A stretch of DNA of 60,910 nt, from contig JAIXTI010000052.1 of the NCBI GenBank assembly GCA_027484025.1, positions 1 to 60,910 of the forward strand. The letters are read 5' to 3'. Under the pieces are notes generated by a model, which saw only the letters and a list, made by a program, of their open reading frames with translations, made no database searches and was not told where the DNA came from. The position numbers and the translations under genes are program-made. This DNA comes from a bacterium. GTDB taxonomy: Bacteria > Gemmatimonadota > Gemmatimonadetes > Gemmatimonadales > Gemmatimonadaceae. Of the stretch, positions 45,352 through 53,860 are shown piece by piece (position 1 is the stretch's first letter; each line of letters begins with the position of its first letter).

Positions 45352-45367
45352 CCGGTCGCTCGACCGG
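45352..45367 (-). other. hairpin in the atpB-atpE spacer
   Basis: CCGGTCG at 45352-45358 is followed after two bases by its complement CGACCGG at 45361-45367. It lies in the 186-bp leader of atpE. A weaker hairpin (GAACC/GGTTC near 45327-45340) lies beside it. It may be an mRNA processing or stability element. Confidence 0.35.
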
Positions 45368-45438
45368 CTACATGATCACTGCATTGGGAGAAGCGCAGCG
45401 ATCGTATGAAAACTCAAAACCCTAACGCTCGACTGCTC

Positions 45439-46404
45439 CTAGTGGTGCGCTTCCCGGATCTGTCCGATGAAGACGCTGGCCAGGAGCGTAAAGATGAACG
45501 CCTGCAGGAACGCGACGAACAGTTCGAGCATGCTGATCGCGGTGGCCATGAGCACCGGCACCGGCGTGATCGCCCAGCTCTTGAACGAGAAGATCAGCCC
45601 CATGATGGCCAGGAGCACGATGTGCCCGGCGGTCATGTTGGCAAACAAACGAATGGTGAGCGCGAACGGCTTGGAGAGCTTGCCGACGATTTCGACCGGC
45701 GTCATGACGAAGAACATCAGGACGCGCATGACGATCGGCAGATCCTTGTTCCAGTAGAAGATCGTGTTCAGGTAGCCGAAGCCGTTGGCGCGGATACCCG
45801 CGACTTCCACCACGATGGCCGTGACGATGGCGAGCGTCGCCGTGACCGACACATTACCCGTGGCCGTGGCGCCCCACGGCAGCATGCCGAACAGATTGCA
45901 GACGAGAATGAAGAAGAAGAGGGTGAGTGCGAACGGCACGAACCCTTCTCCATGGTGCCCCACGTTGGGGAGCACGACTTCGTTGCGAAGATACAGCGCC
46001 ATGGCCTCGATGGCTCCCGCAAAGCCGCGCGAGCGGCCCTCGGTGGCATGCTGCTTCTGCGACGCGTTGCCCGCCGTGATGAGCAGCAGCGCCACGACCG
46101 TGGCCGCCATGAGCATGAACACCACATGCTTGGTGGGCGACAGGTCGAGCGTGACGGGGCCGATGTGCACCGGCGCCCACTGCGGCAGTTCGATTTCCCT
46201 GGCCAGGTGCGAGTTGGGCCACGGGATTTCGAGATGACGGCCGTCGGTGATGTGCGGCGTGATGAAGTCGACCGGCGCATCGGCCGCCGGCGCGGCAGCG
46301 TGCTCGGTGGTAGCCGCGTGCTCCTGCGCACGCACCGAAAGCGGCGCGAGCACGAGCAAGGCAACACAAGCGAGGCGGGACAACGAACGGATCATCGACT
46401 GCAT
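45439..46404 (-). CDS. atpB: F-type ATP synthase subunit a
   Basis: A 321-residue proton channel subunit. The conserved helix near residues 235-250 contains RLFANMTAGHIVL with the essential Arg, and the last helix contains LQAFIFTLLASVFIG. The N-terminus is extended: a signal-like segment (LACVALLVLAPLSVRAQ) and about 75 periplasmic residues rich in Ala and His precede the first canonical helix. Such signal-bearing a-subunits occur in Bacteroidota and relatives. The start may be ATG 46404 or ATG 46395; neither has a strong ribosome site. Confidence 0.94.
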   Translation of the reverse strand: MQSMIRSLSRLACVALLVLAPLSVRAQEHAATTEHAAAPAADAPVDFITPHITDGRHLEIPWPNSHLAREIELPQWAPVHIGPVTLDLSPTKHVVFMLMAATVVALLLITAGNASQKQHATEGRSRGFAGAIEAMALYLRNEVVLPNVGHHGEGFVPFALTLFFFILVCNLFGMLPWGATATGNVSVTATLAIVTAIVVEVAGIRANGFGYLNTIFYWNKDLPIVMRVLMFFVMTPVEIVGKLSKPFALTIRLFANMTAGHIVLLAIMGLIFSFKSWAITPVPVLMATAISMLELFVAFLQAFIFTLLASVFIGQIREAHH

Positions 46405-46415
46405 CCGGGAAGAAA

Positions 46416-46814
46416 TCAGTTCAGGAAGAGCGGCTCGACGAGTGTCGAGACGAAGTAGAACAGCACCAGCGACAACAGCGCCGGCCCTTCAACCAACCCG
46501 AGCGCCTTGATCCCGAGGAACGCCCAGAACGCCACTGAGGCAAAGCGCAGCAACACGCCCAAGCCCCATCCCGCAATCACCTGCTGCCGCGCAACGAGTC
46601 GCGCAATGGCGAAGGTGAACGTCTGTACGACAACTGCCAGCCACGCACTGGCCTGGACCGACTGCACCGACGCCGCGTCGGTCCAGATGAACCGCTGCAT
46701 GATGAAGGCACTGACCACCACGATGGTGCCCTGCGCGGCTGTAAAGCCCAGCAGCGACCGCAGCATTCCCATCGGTGCAACGACCGGCCCCGTCGGCATG
46801 GCGTTTCCCGTCAT
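46416..46814 (-). CDS. ATP synthase subunit I-like small membrane protein
   Basis: A 132-residue protein with four hydrophobic segments (about 20-42, 55-72, 80-102, 107-130). Position between the AtpZ-like gene and atpB, and the size, fit the poorly conserved AtpI family that helps assemble the c-ring. Sequence signatures for AtpI are weak, so the name rests mainly on context. Its ATG overlaps the previous gene's stop by 4 bp (ATGA). Confidence 0.65.
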   Translation of the reverse strand: MTGNAMPTGPVVAPMGMLRSLLGFTAAQGTIVVVSAFIMQRFIWTDAASVQSVQASAWLAVVVQTFTFAIARLVARQQVIAGWGLGVLLRFASVAFWAFLGIKALGLVEGPALLSLVLFYFVSTLVEPLFLN

Positions 46815-47101
46815 GATTTGGGTGTCGAGTCGTTGGTGTGATGGTGCGAGTTACGCGGTGACGTAAGTCGCCGGTAACTCAAGTAGAATGTGCCGCCCCC
46901 GCCAACCAGCACGCCGCCCAACAGGAACAACGGCGCCGAACCGAGCCGCCGGTCGAGCCACCCGCCGACCCACACGAACAGCAGGATGGACACGCAGAGC
47001 TGCATACCGAGCCCGGCCAACGCCCACGGTGACACCTCGCCGTCCTGCAGCCCTTTCGGTGGCTTGGAATCACGCATGGGATTTTTGGGTGTTTCATCCA
47101 T
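46811..47101 (-). CDS. AtpZ/AtpI family protein
   Basis: A 96-residue protein with two membrane helices. The core ALAGLGMQLCVSILLFVWVGGWLDRRLG followed by GGVLVGGGGTFYLSYR (diagnostic piece GGWLDRRLG) is the AtpZ pattern seen at the head of many atp operons. AtpZ is proposed to help magnesium/calcium uptake or assembly. The ATG at 47101 is chosen because the frame upstream (open to 47308) has no recognisable sequence. It is the first gene of the Fo operon; a convincing promoter was not found in the gap before it. Confidence 0.75.
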   Translation of the reverse strand: MDETPKNPMRDSKPPKGLQDGEVSPWALAGLGMQLCVSILLFVWVGGWLDRRLGSAPLFLLGGVLVGGGGTFYLSYRRLTSPRNSHHHTNDSTPKS

Positions 47102-47244
47102 TCGGGGGCGGAAGCTAGAGGCTTGTGAAATTTTTCGCAAGCGTACTTTTTGACCGAAACCGAACATACACCGATACCGGTCCGAACCGGCCAAACGCCA
47201 AGACCCACTGTCACTTAGCGCGACGTGCTCATGTAAATCCACTA

Positions 47245-47273
47245 TTGACAGTCCGAGTACCCGTCGATAACGT
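47245..47273 (+). promoter_or_regulatory. candidate promoter of the BsuPI lipoprotein gene
   Basis: A perfect TTGACA at 47245-47250 is followed by GATAACGT at 47266-47273. Spacing is 15 bp to GATAAC or 17 bp to TAACGT, so the -10 is imperfect. It would give a leader of about 95 nt. Confidence 0.35.
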
Positions 47274-47373
47274 GGCTGAGTATCGAAATGTGATGCCAGA
47301 TCGTCCAACCGTATGCAGGGCCTACGGATTCGCGCTGTGGCATCGCTCCCCCGACATTTCGCCCCATACCCTG

Positions 47374-47823
47374 ATGCTTTCGCGCATCACCGTTCCACTG
47401 CTGGCAGCTGCCGGGCTCGTGTTCGCGTGTGGTCCGCGAACGCCGAGCCCCGTCGCGAGCGCTCGTCCAAAAGCAGGAAAGGACGCGGGAATCACGTCTC
47501 ACGTGATGGTCGATACCGCCAGGGGAACGGTCCGGTTCGCCATCGAAGTGGCCAACGAATCGGGCAAGCGCGTCGAACTGCTCTTCCCCGACGGGCGCAC
47601 GCACGACTTCGCGGTGCTCGATAGCGCGGGACACGAAGTGTGGCGCTGGAGCGAGGGACGGATGTTCACGCAGGGCATGCGCAACCGCCTGCTCGATGCG
47701 CACGACTCCACGGTGTACGATGAACGGTGGGAGCCGCCTGCTCCGGGACGCTACACCCTCGTCGCGCAGCTCAACAGCGACAACTACCCCGTGCGCCAGC
47801 GCGTCGATTTCGCGTTGCGATAA
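47374..47823 (+). CDS. BsuPI-domain lipoprotein
   Basis: A 149-residue exported protein. The start MLSRITVPLLAAAGLVFAC is a lipoprotein signal. The mature part matches the BsuPI domain of Bacillus intracellular proteinase inhibitor: VRFAIEVANESGKRVELLF, then THDFAVLDSAGHEVWRWSEGRMFTQ (diagnostic EVWRWS and FTQ), and a closing PGRYTLVAQLNS. The family role in Gram-negatives is unknown; a protease-inhibitor function is only suggested by name. ATG 47374 is chosen for the signal; the longer frame to 47125 would put about 80 uncoded-looking residues before it. A terminator lies about 65 bp after the stop. Confidence 0.8.
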   Translation: MLSRITVPLLAAAGLVFACGPRTPSPVASARPKAGKDAGITSHVMVDTARGTVRFAIEVANESGKRVELLFPDGRTHDFAVLDSAGHEVWRWSEGRMFTQGMRNRLLDAHDSTVYDERWEPPAPGRYTLVAQLNSDNYPVRQRVDFALR

Positions 47824-47889
47824 GCGCACGCGACGCACGCAGCGATCGCGCATCACGGATTCGCGCGCTACTTTCTAGGTCACACGCAC

Positions 47890-47920
47890 AACGGACGCCC
47901 GACGGCGTCCGTTATTGTTT
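47890..47920 (+). terminator. Rho-independent terminator after the BsuPI lipoprotein gene
   Basis: AACGGACGCC (47890-47899) pairs perfectly with GGCGTCCGTT (47904-47913) around a 4-nt loop, followed by ATTGTTT. It also precedes the MoxR gene start by 40 bp. Confidence 0.7.
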
Positions 47921-47959
47921 GCAGGCTCCCGTGCTGCCACGACCTTCCAACCCACGCCT

Positions 47960-48958
47960 GTGACTTCGGCTTCAGAGACTTCGTCTCCCGACGCGAACGA
48001 CATTGCGCTGCTCGAGCGACTTGCTCAGGCACGCACGCAGCTCACGCAGCAGATCGCGCAGCGCATCGTAGGGCAGCACCATGTGGTCGACGATCTCGTC
48101 ACGGCACTGTTGGCCGGCGGTCATGCCGTGCTGGTCGGCGTCCCGGGGCTCGCCAAAACGCTGCTCGTGCAAACCGTCGCGCAAGCACTCGATCTGACCT
48201 TCTCGCGCGTGCAATTCACGCCCGATCTCATGCCGAGTGACATCACCGGCACTGAGCTCATGGAAGAAGAGCCTGGCACGGGAAAGCGCGCGTTCCGCTT
48301 TGCGCCCGGTCCGGTATTCGGCAACATGGTCCTTGCCGACGAAATCAACCGAGCCCCACCGAAGACGCAGGCCGCACTGCTGCAGGCGATGCAGGAGCGT
48401 ACCGTGACCGTCGCAGGTCGTACCTACGACTTGCCGCGTCCCTTCTTCGTACTCGCCACGCAGAACCCGGTGGAACAGGAGGGCACGTATCCGCTTCCCG
48501 AAGCGCAGCTGGACCGCTTCATGTTCGAGTTGAACATCGGCTATCCCACGCGTGAGGAGGAGGAGCAGATCGTGCGCTCCACCACGGGCGATACGCAGGG
48601 GAAGATCACGCCGGTGCTGGGTGGTGAAGAGCTGCTCAAGCTGCAGCGACTCGTGCGCCGGTTGCCGGCGCCGCCGAGCCTCGTGTCGTATGCGGTGGCG
48701 TTGGTGCGCAGCACGCGGCCCGACGCGCCGGAAGCGACAGCGAAGGTCAAGAAGTACGTGAGCTGGGGCGCCGGTCCGCGTGCATCGCAGTACCTCGTGC
48801 TCGGCGCGAAAGCGCGTGCGGCGATGGACGGTCGCGCGATGCCGGACATTGCCGACGTGAAGAGCGTGGCCAAGTCGGTGCTGCGTCACCGCCTGGTGGT
48901 GAATTTCCAGGCGGAAGCAGACGGCATTCCGACCGAGTCGCTCATCGAATTGCCCTGA
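47960..48958 (+). CDS. MoxR-family AAA+ ATPase
   Basis: A 332-residue ATPase of the MoxR type, thought to act as a chaperone in assembling protein complexes. Walker A is GVPGLAKT, Walker B is NMVLADEINRAPPKTQAALLQAMQE (core LADEINR), and sensor 1 is VLATQNPVEQEGTYPLPEAQLDRF (core ATQNP). The lid domain with DIADVKSVAKSVLRHRL is complete. GTG 47960 is chosen because the sequence before it shows no family similarity; a TTG at 47915 would overlap the terminator. The usual companions (DUF58 and VWA proteins) are not next to it, so it is an orphan here. Confidence 0.92.
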   Translation: MTSASETSSPDANDIALLERLAQARTQLTQQIAQRIVGQHHVVDDLVTALLAGGHAVLVGVPGLAKTLLVQTVAQALDLTFSRVQFTPDLMPSDITGTELMEEEPGTGKRAFRFAPGPVFGNMVLADEINRAPPKTQAALLQAMQERTVTVAGRTYDLPRPFFVLATQNPVEQEGTYPLPEAQLDRFMFELNIGYPTREEEEQIVRSTTGDTQGKITPVLGGEELLKLQRLVRRLPAPPSLVSYAVALVRSTRPDAPEATAKVKKYVSWGAGPRASQYLVLGAKARAAMDGRAMPDIADVKSVAKSVLRHRLVVNFQAEADGIPTESLIELP

Positions 48959-48997
48959 CCCGGGCTGCACGACCCGCGTCATTTTGCGCGGTATTTC

Positions 48998-49029
48998 ACG
49001 GGCGGTGTTCCTTCGGGGACACCGCCCGT
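48998..49029 (+). terminator. hairpin after the MoxR gene
   Basis: ACGGGCGGTGT (48998-49008) and ACACCGCCCGT (49019-49029) form an 11-bp stem, extended inward by TCC-TTCG-GGG. There is no long T-run. It lies about 40 bp past the MoxR stop. Confidence 0.6.
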
Positions 49030-49113
49030 CGTGCGACTGTCACCCTCCCGCCGTGCCAGCTTTTGGGATGCGAGCATCCTCAGGTGGACGATACCATTGG
49101 GGCGCGTCGCAGA

Positions 49114-49131
49114 TGACAGCGAGATGACAGT
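49114..49131 (+). promoter_or_regulatory. two heptamer direct repeats, possible SARP-type binding site
   Basis: TGACAGC at 49114-49120 and TGACAGT at 49125-49131 repeat with an 11-bp period, one helical turn. SARP/AfsR-type BTAD regulators bind tandem heptamers spaced this way next to the -10. The site is 58-75 bp upstream of a BTAD regulator gene, so autoregulation is plausible. The -10 is not obvious. Confidence 0.4.
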
Positions 49132-49188
49132 GGGACGAGATGTTCGTCGGCGTCCGCGATCTCCTTTGCACTCGCGCCTTGCCCGCTC

Positions 49189-52100
49189 ATGCCGACCCCC
49201 CTCTCGTCCGCTGCTGGATTGGCCAACATGTACACGCCACGCGTCGATGGTCAGCCATCACTCTATGCCACTTCCGGCAGGCCGGTAGAGTACGCGGACG
49301 ACGCCGCGTTGGCCCACGCCGTCGACGTGCCGATCACGCTCCGAACGCTCGGCGACGCGTGCATCGTCATCGGCACGCAGCAGTTGACCATGCAAAGCGC
49401 GCTGCTGTGCATGCTCGTGCTTCGCCTGGCGTATTCACCGCAGATGTCGGTGCGTCGTGATCAGCTCTTGCGGGAGCTGTGGCCCGATCAGGAAGAGGCG
49501 CGGCAGCGCGGCAATCTCCGGCAGGCGCTGTACAAGCTGCGCGGGATGGGCGTACGCACGGCGTTGCGCGGGGACATGGTGTGTCTGGACGGAGCGCAGC
49601 TGCAGCGGACGTTTGCGCTTACGCCCACGGTGGAGCTGTTCGAGCGCGATGTCACGCATGGCGCCGAACCGTACGGCCTGTTTCTGCCCGGCATCAACGC
49701 CCCGACACCGGAACTGCGCGAATGGCTGGATCAGACGCGAGAGGAGTTGCACGGCGATATCCGACGCGTACTCGCCGATGTGCTGCGGGCGCGTCGGGAG
49801 CGTGCCGACTGGAGCGGCATGCAGATTGTCGCGCGGTGGCTGCTCCAGCTCGATCCGCTGAATGAAGACGGCACGCTCGGCTTGGCCGAATGCGTCGCGA
49901 TGACAGGATCGAAAGCGGAAGCGGTGGGGATTCTCGATCGCTATCTCGCAGATCTCGGTACTGGCACGGGGGATATCCGTCTTCCTGCCAGCGTGCTGCG
50001 CAAACGCTTTGTCGAACAGCCCGCGCGTCGGCGCTCCGTCGCTCTCGTGACCGACAAGCATTTCGTCGGACGCGACACGGAGCTGAGCGATCTGACGATG
50101 TCGTTGCGTCGTGCACGGTGGCACGATGGCAGTGCGGTGCTGATGTATGGTCCACCGGGCATCGGGAAGTCGCGCCTGATGGGCGAGGTGCTGAAGGTCG
50201 CCCAGTTGGAGGGCTACCACGATGTCGTCCTGGAGAGCCGCGAGAGCATTTCCACCCGTCCACTCGGCGCGCTCATAGAAGCCATTCCACAGCTCCTCAG
50301 CGCGCCAGGGGCGATGGGGTGTGCGCCCGAGAGTCTGGTGGTACTGCGCAAGCTCATTGGCCACGAGAGTGGTACGGCCGATGCGGAGCCGGTGCCGCCT
50401 GAAGCGGAGGTGGTGGCGGCAGAGCTGTCGCCGGCGGAGCGCATTGAACGCGCGATGCGCACGATGCGTGCGCAATCCATCCGGCACGCGGTCGTAGACC
50501 TGTTCGCCGCGGTGTCCGAAGAGCGCCCGATCTTTCTGTTGGCCGAGGACGTGCATTGGCTCGACAACGATTCGTGGGAAGTGCTGTCGGATGTGATCCA
50601 GCGGGTGAACGAGATGCGCGTGTACATCGTGCTGACCGGCCGTTTCGCCTCGGTGAAGGAGGAGCGGCCGGCGCGCATTCCGGTGCCGCTCACCTTTCGT
50701 CGACTGGCCCCGATGGCCGAGGGGTCATTGCTGGAGCTGATACGCCAGGTGGCAGACGAACATGGCGTAGAGGTGCCCTCGCAGGTGGCAGAGTGGATCA
50801 TCCAGGTGTGTGAAGGCAACCCGTTGATGTTGCGGGCGCTGCTGGAGCACTGGGTGGTGACCGGTCAGGCGGTCGGGGTACCACCGACCTTGATGGCGCT
50901 CATCGATCAACGGATCGACCGCTTGAACGGGCACGCGCAGCAGGCGCTGCAGGCGATTGGTTTGCTGAATCGATTCGCGTCACTGGAGCGCGTGAAGCTG
51001 GTATTGGAGTTGCCGGTACACGAGTTGATTCACGCGATCGAGCAACTCGAGCTGTCAGGATGTTTGAGCACGAGCCAGTCGTCTCTGATCATCACCCACG
51101 ACCTGGTGCGTCAGGTGGGGATGCGCCGGATGTCCCCATTGGTCGACGCGGCTTTGCGCGCGGCGATTGGCGACACGCTGGAGGCGGAGTATGGGAGGAC
51201 GGGGGATCTCATCGTGCTTAATGAGGCGCTTGTACATACCGAGCTCAGTGGACGCCCAGACGTGCTCAATCGATTCATACGAAAGCACGAGGAGGCGCTC
51301 GTTGAAGGTGGTCGGCCGAGCAACGTGTTACGTGCCATCGATACTCTGGCGGAAACAATGCCTGAGATCGTGGAGGAACGACAGTTTGAGATTCTACAGT
51401 CTCGACTTCACAACCAATCAGGAAAGTACCGCCGGTCGTTAACGAATCACTTGGGAGCGCTACACATTCCTCAAGATATTCGCGGCATCAGCGTCCCCGA
51501 AGTTGAAGAACTCATCGCCATCGTTGACTCAGGACATCGAGCGGATCCGTTGATTGACCGCGACGAACTCGCGAGATGCGCTGGATTTATCGCGGGGCAG
51601 GCGCACCTACCCCTCAGCACACGAGTAAGGGCCGCCGAAGTTGGGCTCACAATTGCAGCCAATACGTGTGATAGCACGATTGCGGCAATCTGCTATTCAA
51701 CGCTGAGGACAGAGCTCTCAGGCGATGGATTGGAAGATAAGTCCCAGAAGATTGGGCTTCTCTATCATGCCGTATTTGGTGACTTATCGATCGCAGAAAA
51801 GATCGCAAGCAACGTTCTAAAGCGAGGAGAGCGCCGCGCCGCGTCAACGGACGTTGCACTTGATATCGGCCGAGCAGCATTCGCACTTCGACTGTGCGGG
51901 CACTTCGAACGGTCGATGGCCGCGTTCAAAAAGCACTACGAGATGTCGCTGGAACTCCAAACGCCGCGACTGGGGCTGTACTCAGCCTGGCAACTTGCAC
52001 AGATAGAACTTGAGAGAGGAAACACTTCCGAGGTGAGCGAGTGGAACCGAAAGCTCGGCGACATCCTCGAGAACGATGAGGATCCCATTTCATCTAGCTT

Positions 52101-52494
52101 TGTACATGCTCACTTCTGCCGATGCGCCATAGAAGACCGGAACAAATCAACGGCAATGAAGTTCTTGGCGAAGGTCAAGGCCAATCTTCCTAGATTGGCA
52201 CCACCGAAGGCCTCTGCCTACGTCGTGGCACTCGAACTGGGAGCCGAGTTAATCTCCTCGCGCTGGGCGCCAAGTGACGCCATCATAGAGGTAGCCGTCG
52301 ACAAACATCGAAGGACATCGCAGTTCGGCACCTCCGATTATCTCACTGCCACTCTTGCGGAGGCTATGATCCGCGCGGGCCACAATCAACAGGCAGGCGA
52401 ACTCATTTCCTCCTATACAAAAAACGCGCGAAGAGAGAAAGCTCCCCCTTCGCGCGCATTGGCCAACGTGATCAAGCGACTAGCGATGACTTAA
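49189..52494 (+). CDS. BTAD/AAA transcriptional regulator (SARP/AfsR-like, STAND-type)
   Basis: A 1101-residue regulator. An OmpR-type winged helix covers about 48-120 (LRTLGDACIVIG; SVRRDQLLRELWPDQ; RGNLRQALYKLR). A bacterial transcriptional activation domain covers about 140-260. An AAA/NACHT-like ATPase follows, with P-loop GPPGIGKS at 321-328 and Walker B IFLLAEDVHWLD near 448-459. The remaining about 500 residues are helical and TPR-like. GC is high up to about 51190 (residue 667) and then falls sharply with ATA, AGA and AGG codons, although the frame stays open. The target genes are unknown. Its stop overlaps the convergent HD-GYP stop by 4 bp. Confidence 0.88.
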   Translation: MPTPLSSAAGLANMYTPRVDGQPSLYATSGRPVEYADDAALAHAVDVPITLRTLGDACIVIGTQQLTMQSALLCMLVLRLAYSPQMSVRRDQLLRELWPDQEEARQRGNLRQALYKLRGMGVRTALRGDMVCLDGAQLQRTFALTPTVELFERDVTHGAEPYGLFLPGINAPTPELREWLDQTREELHGDIRRVLADVLRARRERADWSGMQIVARWLLQLDPLNEDGTLGLAECVAMTGSKAEAVGILDRYLADLGTGTGDIRLPASVLRKRFVEQPARRRSVALVTDKHFVGRDTELSDLTMSLRRARWHDGSAVLMYGPPGIGKSRLMGEVLKVAQLEGYHDVVLESRESISTRPLGALIEAIPQLLSAPGAMGCAPESLVVLRKLIGHESGTADAEPVPPEAEVVAAELSPAERIERAMRTMRAQSIRHAVVDLFAAVSEERPIFLLAEDVHWLDNDSWEVLSDVIQRVNEMRVYIVLTGRFASVKEERPARIPVPLTFRRLAPMAEGSLLELIRQVADEHGVEVPSQVAEWIIQVCEGNPLMLRALLEHWVVTGQAVGVPPTLMALIDQRIDRLNGHAQQALQAIGLLNRFASLERVKLVLELPVHELIHAIEQLELSGCLSTSQSSLIITHDLVRQVGMRRMSPLVDAALRAAIGDTLEAEYGRTGDLIVLNEALVHTELSGRPDVLNRFIRKHEEALVEGGRPSNVLRAIDTLAETMPEIVEERQFEILQSRLHNQSGKYRRSLTNHLGALHIPQDIRGISVPEVEELIAIVDSGHRADPLIDRDELARCAGFIAGQAHLPLSTRVRAAEVGLTIAANTCDSTIAAICYSTLRTELSGDGLEDKSQKIGLLYHAVFGDLSIAEKIASNVLKRGERRAASTDVALDIGRAAFALRLCGHFERSMAAFKKHYEMSLELQTPRLGLYSAWQLAQIELERGNTSEVSEWNRKLGDILENDEDPISSSFVHAHFCRCAIEDRNKSTAMKFLAKVKANLPRLAPPKASAYVVALELGAELISSRWAPSDAIIEVAVDKHRRTSQFGTSDYLTATLAEAMIRAGHNQQAGELISSYTKNARREKAPPSRALANVIKRLAMT

Positions 52495-53860
52495 GCGACA
52501 GCGGGAGTCTTAACTCGCTTGCGCACCAGTTCCATGATCTGCGTGAGCGAGTGGACCTTGCCCGTGTCAGCAGGATTAAAAAGCCGATTGAAGTCCGGAG
52601 AGGCAAGCAAGACGTCGCAGATCTCTGGATCGAACTGGATGCCGCGGTACTTGATAAGTTCCGACCGCACCTCGGTTTCGCCCAAAGCCTTTCGATACGG
52701 CCGATCGGTGGTCATCGCATCGATCGTATCAGCGAACATGATGATGCGCGATCCGAGCGGGATCTCCTTGCCCTTCAACCGATCTGGATAACCGCTTCCA
52801 TCCCAATTCTCGTGGTGATGCCGAACAGCGGGGACGATGTCCTGAAGCTCAGAAATCTTCGCTACAAGCTCCGCGCTCTTGATCGGATGAAGTTCCATGA
52901 TGGCCCGCTCTTCTGGAGTGAGCCTACCCGGCTTCATCAAGATCGGCGCAAAGATTTCGTGAATCTTACCGACGTCATGAAGCAGTGCCGCTTTTGAAAT
53001 CCTTTCGATCTCTTTTGCCGGAAGACCGATTACTTCCGCAATAATCCGCGAGAACCGCTTGACGCGCTGCGAATGGCCGGACGTGTATGGATCTCGAAAT
53101 TCAACTGTCTGCACGAACAGGTCGAGCAGTTCTTTGTTTGTAGTTTCGAGTTGGTGTTTTGACCTATACGTAACGCGCATTCCGAAGATCAGCGCGCAAA
53201 GCACGACGACTCCGTAAACGGACCAGTCTACATATGCCCGCGCGAAGCCGTAAACGGCTGCGATAGAGAGCACGTCGTACGCAATTCCTGCCACATTTCC
53301 TTCGTACCAAAGCCGAAGAATATTCTTGTTCTCCGCGATACCGATTGCGATGGCAACCGCTAGCGTATTGACGAGCAAGAACACCACAACCGCGGACACG
53401 TGCGGAAGGAACTTGAATGCTGGGGCGACCTGAATAGCCTTGCCGCCAAACCAGAGGTAAATCGCTATCGAAGCCACGCCGGCTAAGACAGTCTGAGCTG
53501 TATTGAAGAGTCTCTTTAGAGCGATTTTGGGCTTGATCAGCTCAGATAGGAGAGACCCAGTTCCGACAAGGGCGACGGTCGACCAAGACGGATAAAGCAC
53601 AAAGGCAGACACATACGGCACGAACGACACGTTTCCGAATGTGCTTCCTTGAATCCGATAGCTGACGGCTGCACCGACAAAGGCGACGCCAACGAGCCAA
53701 GATGCACCTCCGAGGAGGCGCGCATTTATTGACGGATCGAACAGATACAGTCCAACAAGCGCGGCTGCGGCGGCAGCCACGATCGCATACACATACGCGA
53801 CCACGCTTGTTTTCATGGACATAGATAAGTGACCCCGCCAGCTGACCTATACTTGGGTTA
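51190..53860. other. low-GC segment across the regulator 3' end and the HD-GYP gene
   Basis: Hand counts of 60-base rows give 67% GC at 50341-50400, 47% at 51361-51420, 48% at 53461-53520 and 73% at 54721-54780. The change at about 51190 falls inside an intact coding frame; the right limit lies between 53860 and 54060. No insertion sequence, integrase or flanking repeat was seen. Confidence 0.65.
52491..53822 (-). CDS. membrane HD-GYP domain protein (cyclic-di-GMP phosphodiesterase type)
   Basis: A 443-residue protein. Residues 1-218 contain about seven hydrophobic helices forming an N-terminal membrane sensor (MASE-like). The HD-GYP domain (about 230-430) keeps HD at H282-D283 (LLHDVGKIH), HHENWDGSGYP at 336-346 with the GYP motif, and later FADTIDAMTTDRPYR. 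This family degrades cyclic-di-GMP and often responds to an external signal. A TAG in frame upstream fixes the start to ATG 53822 or 53816; the ribosome site is weak. A 23-codon ORF ends 35 nt upstream. Codon use and GC are unlike most neighbours. Confidence 0.92.
   Translation of the reverse strand: MSMKTSVVAYVYAIVAAAAAALVGLYLFDPSINARLLGGASWLVGVAFVGAAVSYRIQGSTFGNVSFVPYVSAFVLYPSWSTVALVGTGSLLSELIKPKIALKRLFNTAQTVLAGVASIAIYLWFGGKAIQVAPAFKFLPHVSAVVVFLLVNTLAVAIAIGIAENKNILRLWYEGNVAGIAYDVLSIAAVYGFARAYVDWSVYGVVVLCALIFGMRVTYRSKHQLETTNKELLDLFVQTVEFRDPYTSGHSQRVKRFSRIIAEVIGLPAKEIERISKAALLHDVGKIHEIFAPILMKPGRLTPEERAIMELHPIKSAELVAKISELQDIVPAVRHHHENWDGSGYPDRLKGKEIPLGSRIIMFADTIDAMTTDRPYRKALGETEVRSELIKYRGIQFDPEICDVLLASPDFNRLFNPADTGKVHSLTQIMELVRKRVKTPAVA

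Noticed and set aside
47125..47373. N-terminal extension of the BsuPI lipoprotein
   Set aside because: Using the upstream start would bury the lipoprotein signal 83 residues inside the protein and cover the likely promoter.
51190..53860. Mobile element or prophage explaining the GC drop
   Set aside because: No integrase, transposase, terminal inverted repeat, tRNA attachment site or target duplication could be found at either edge.
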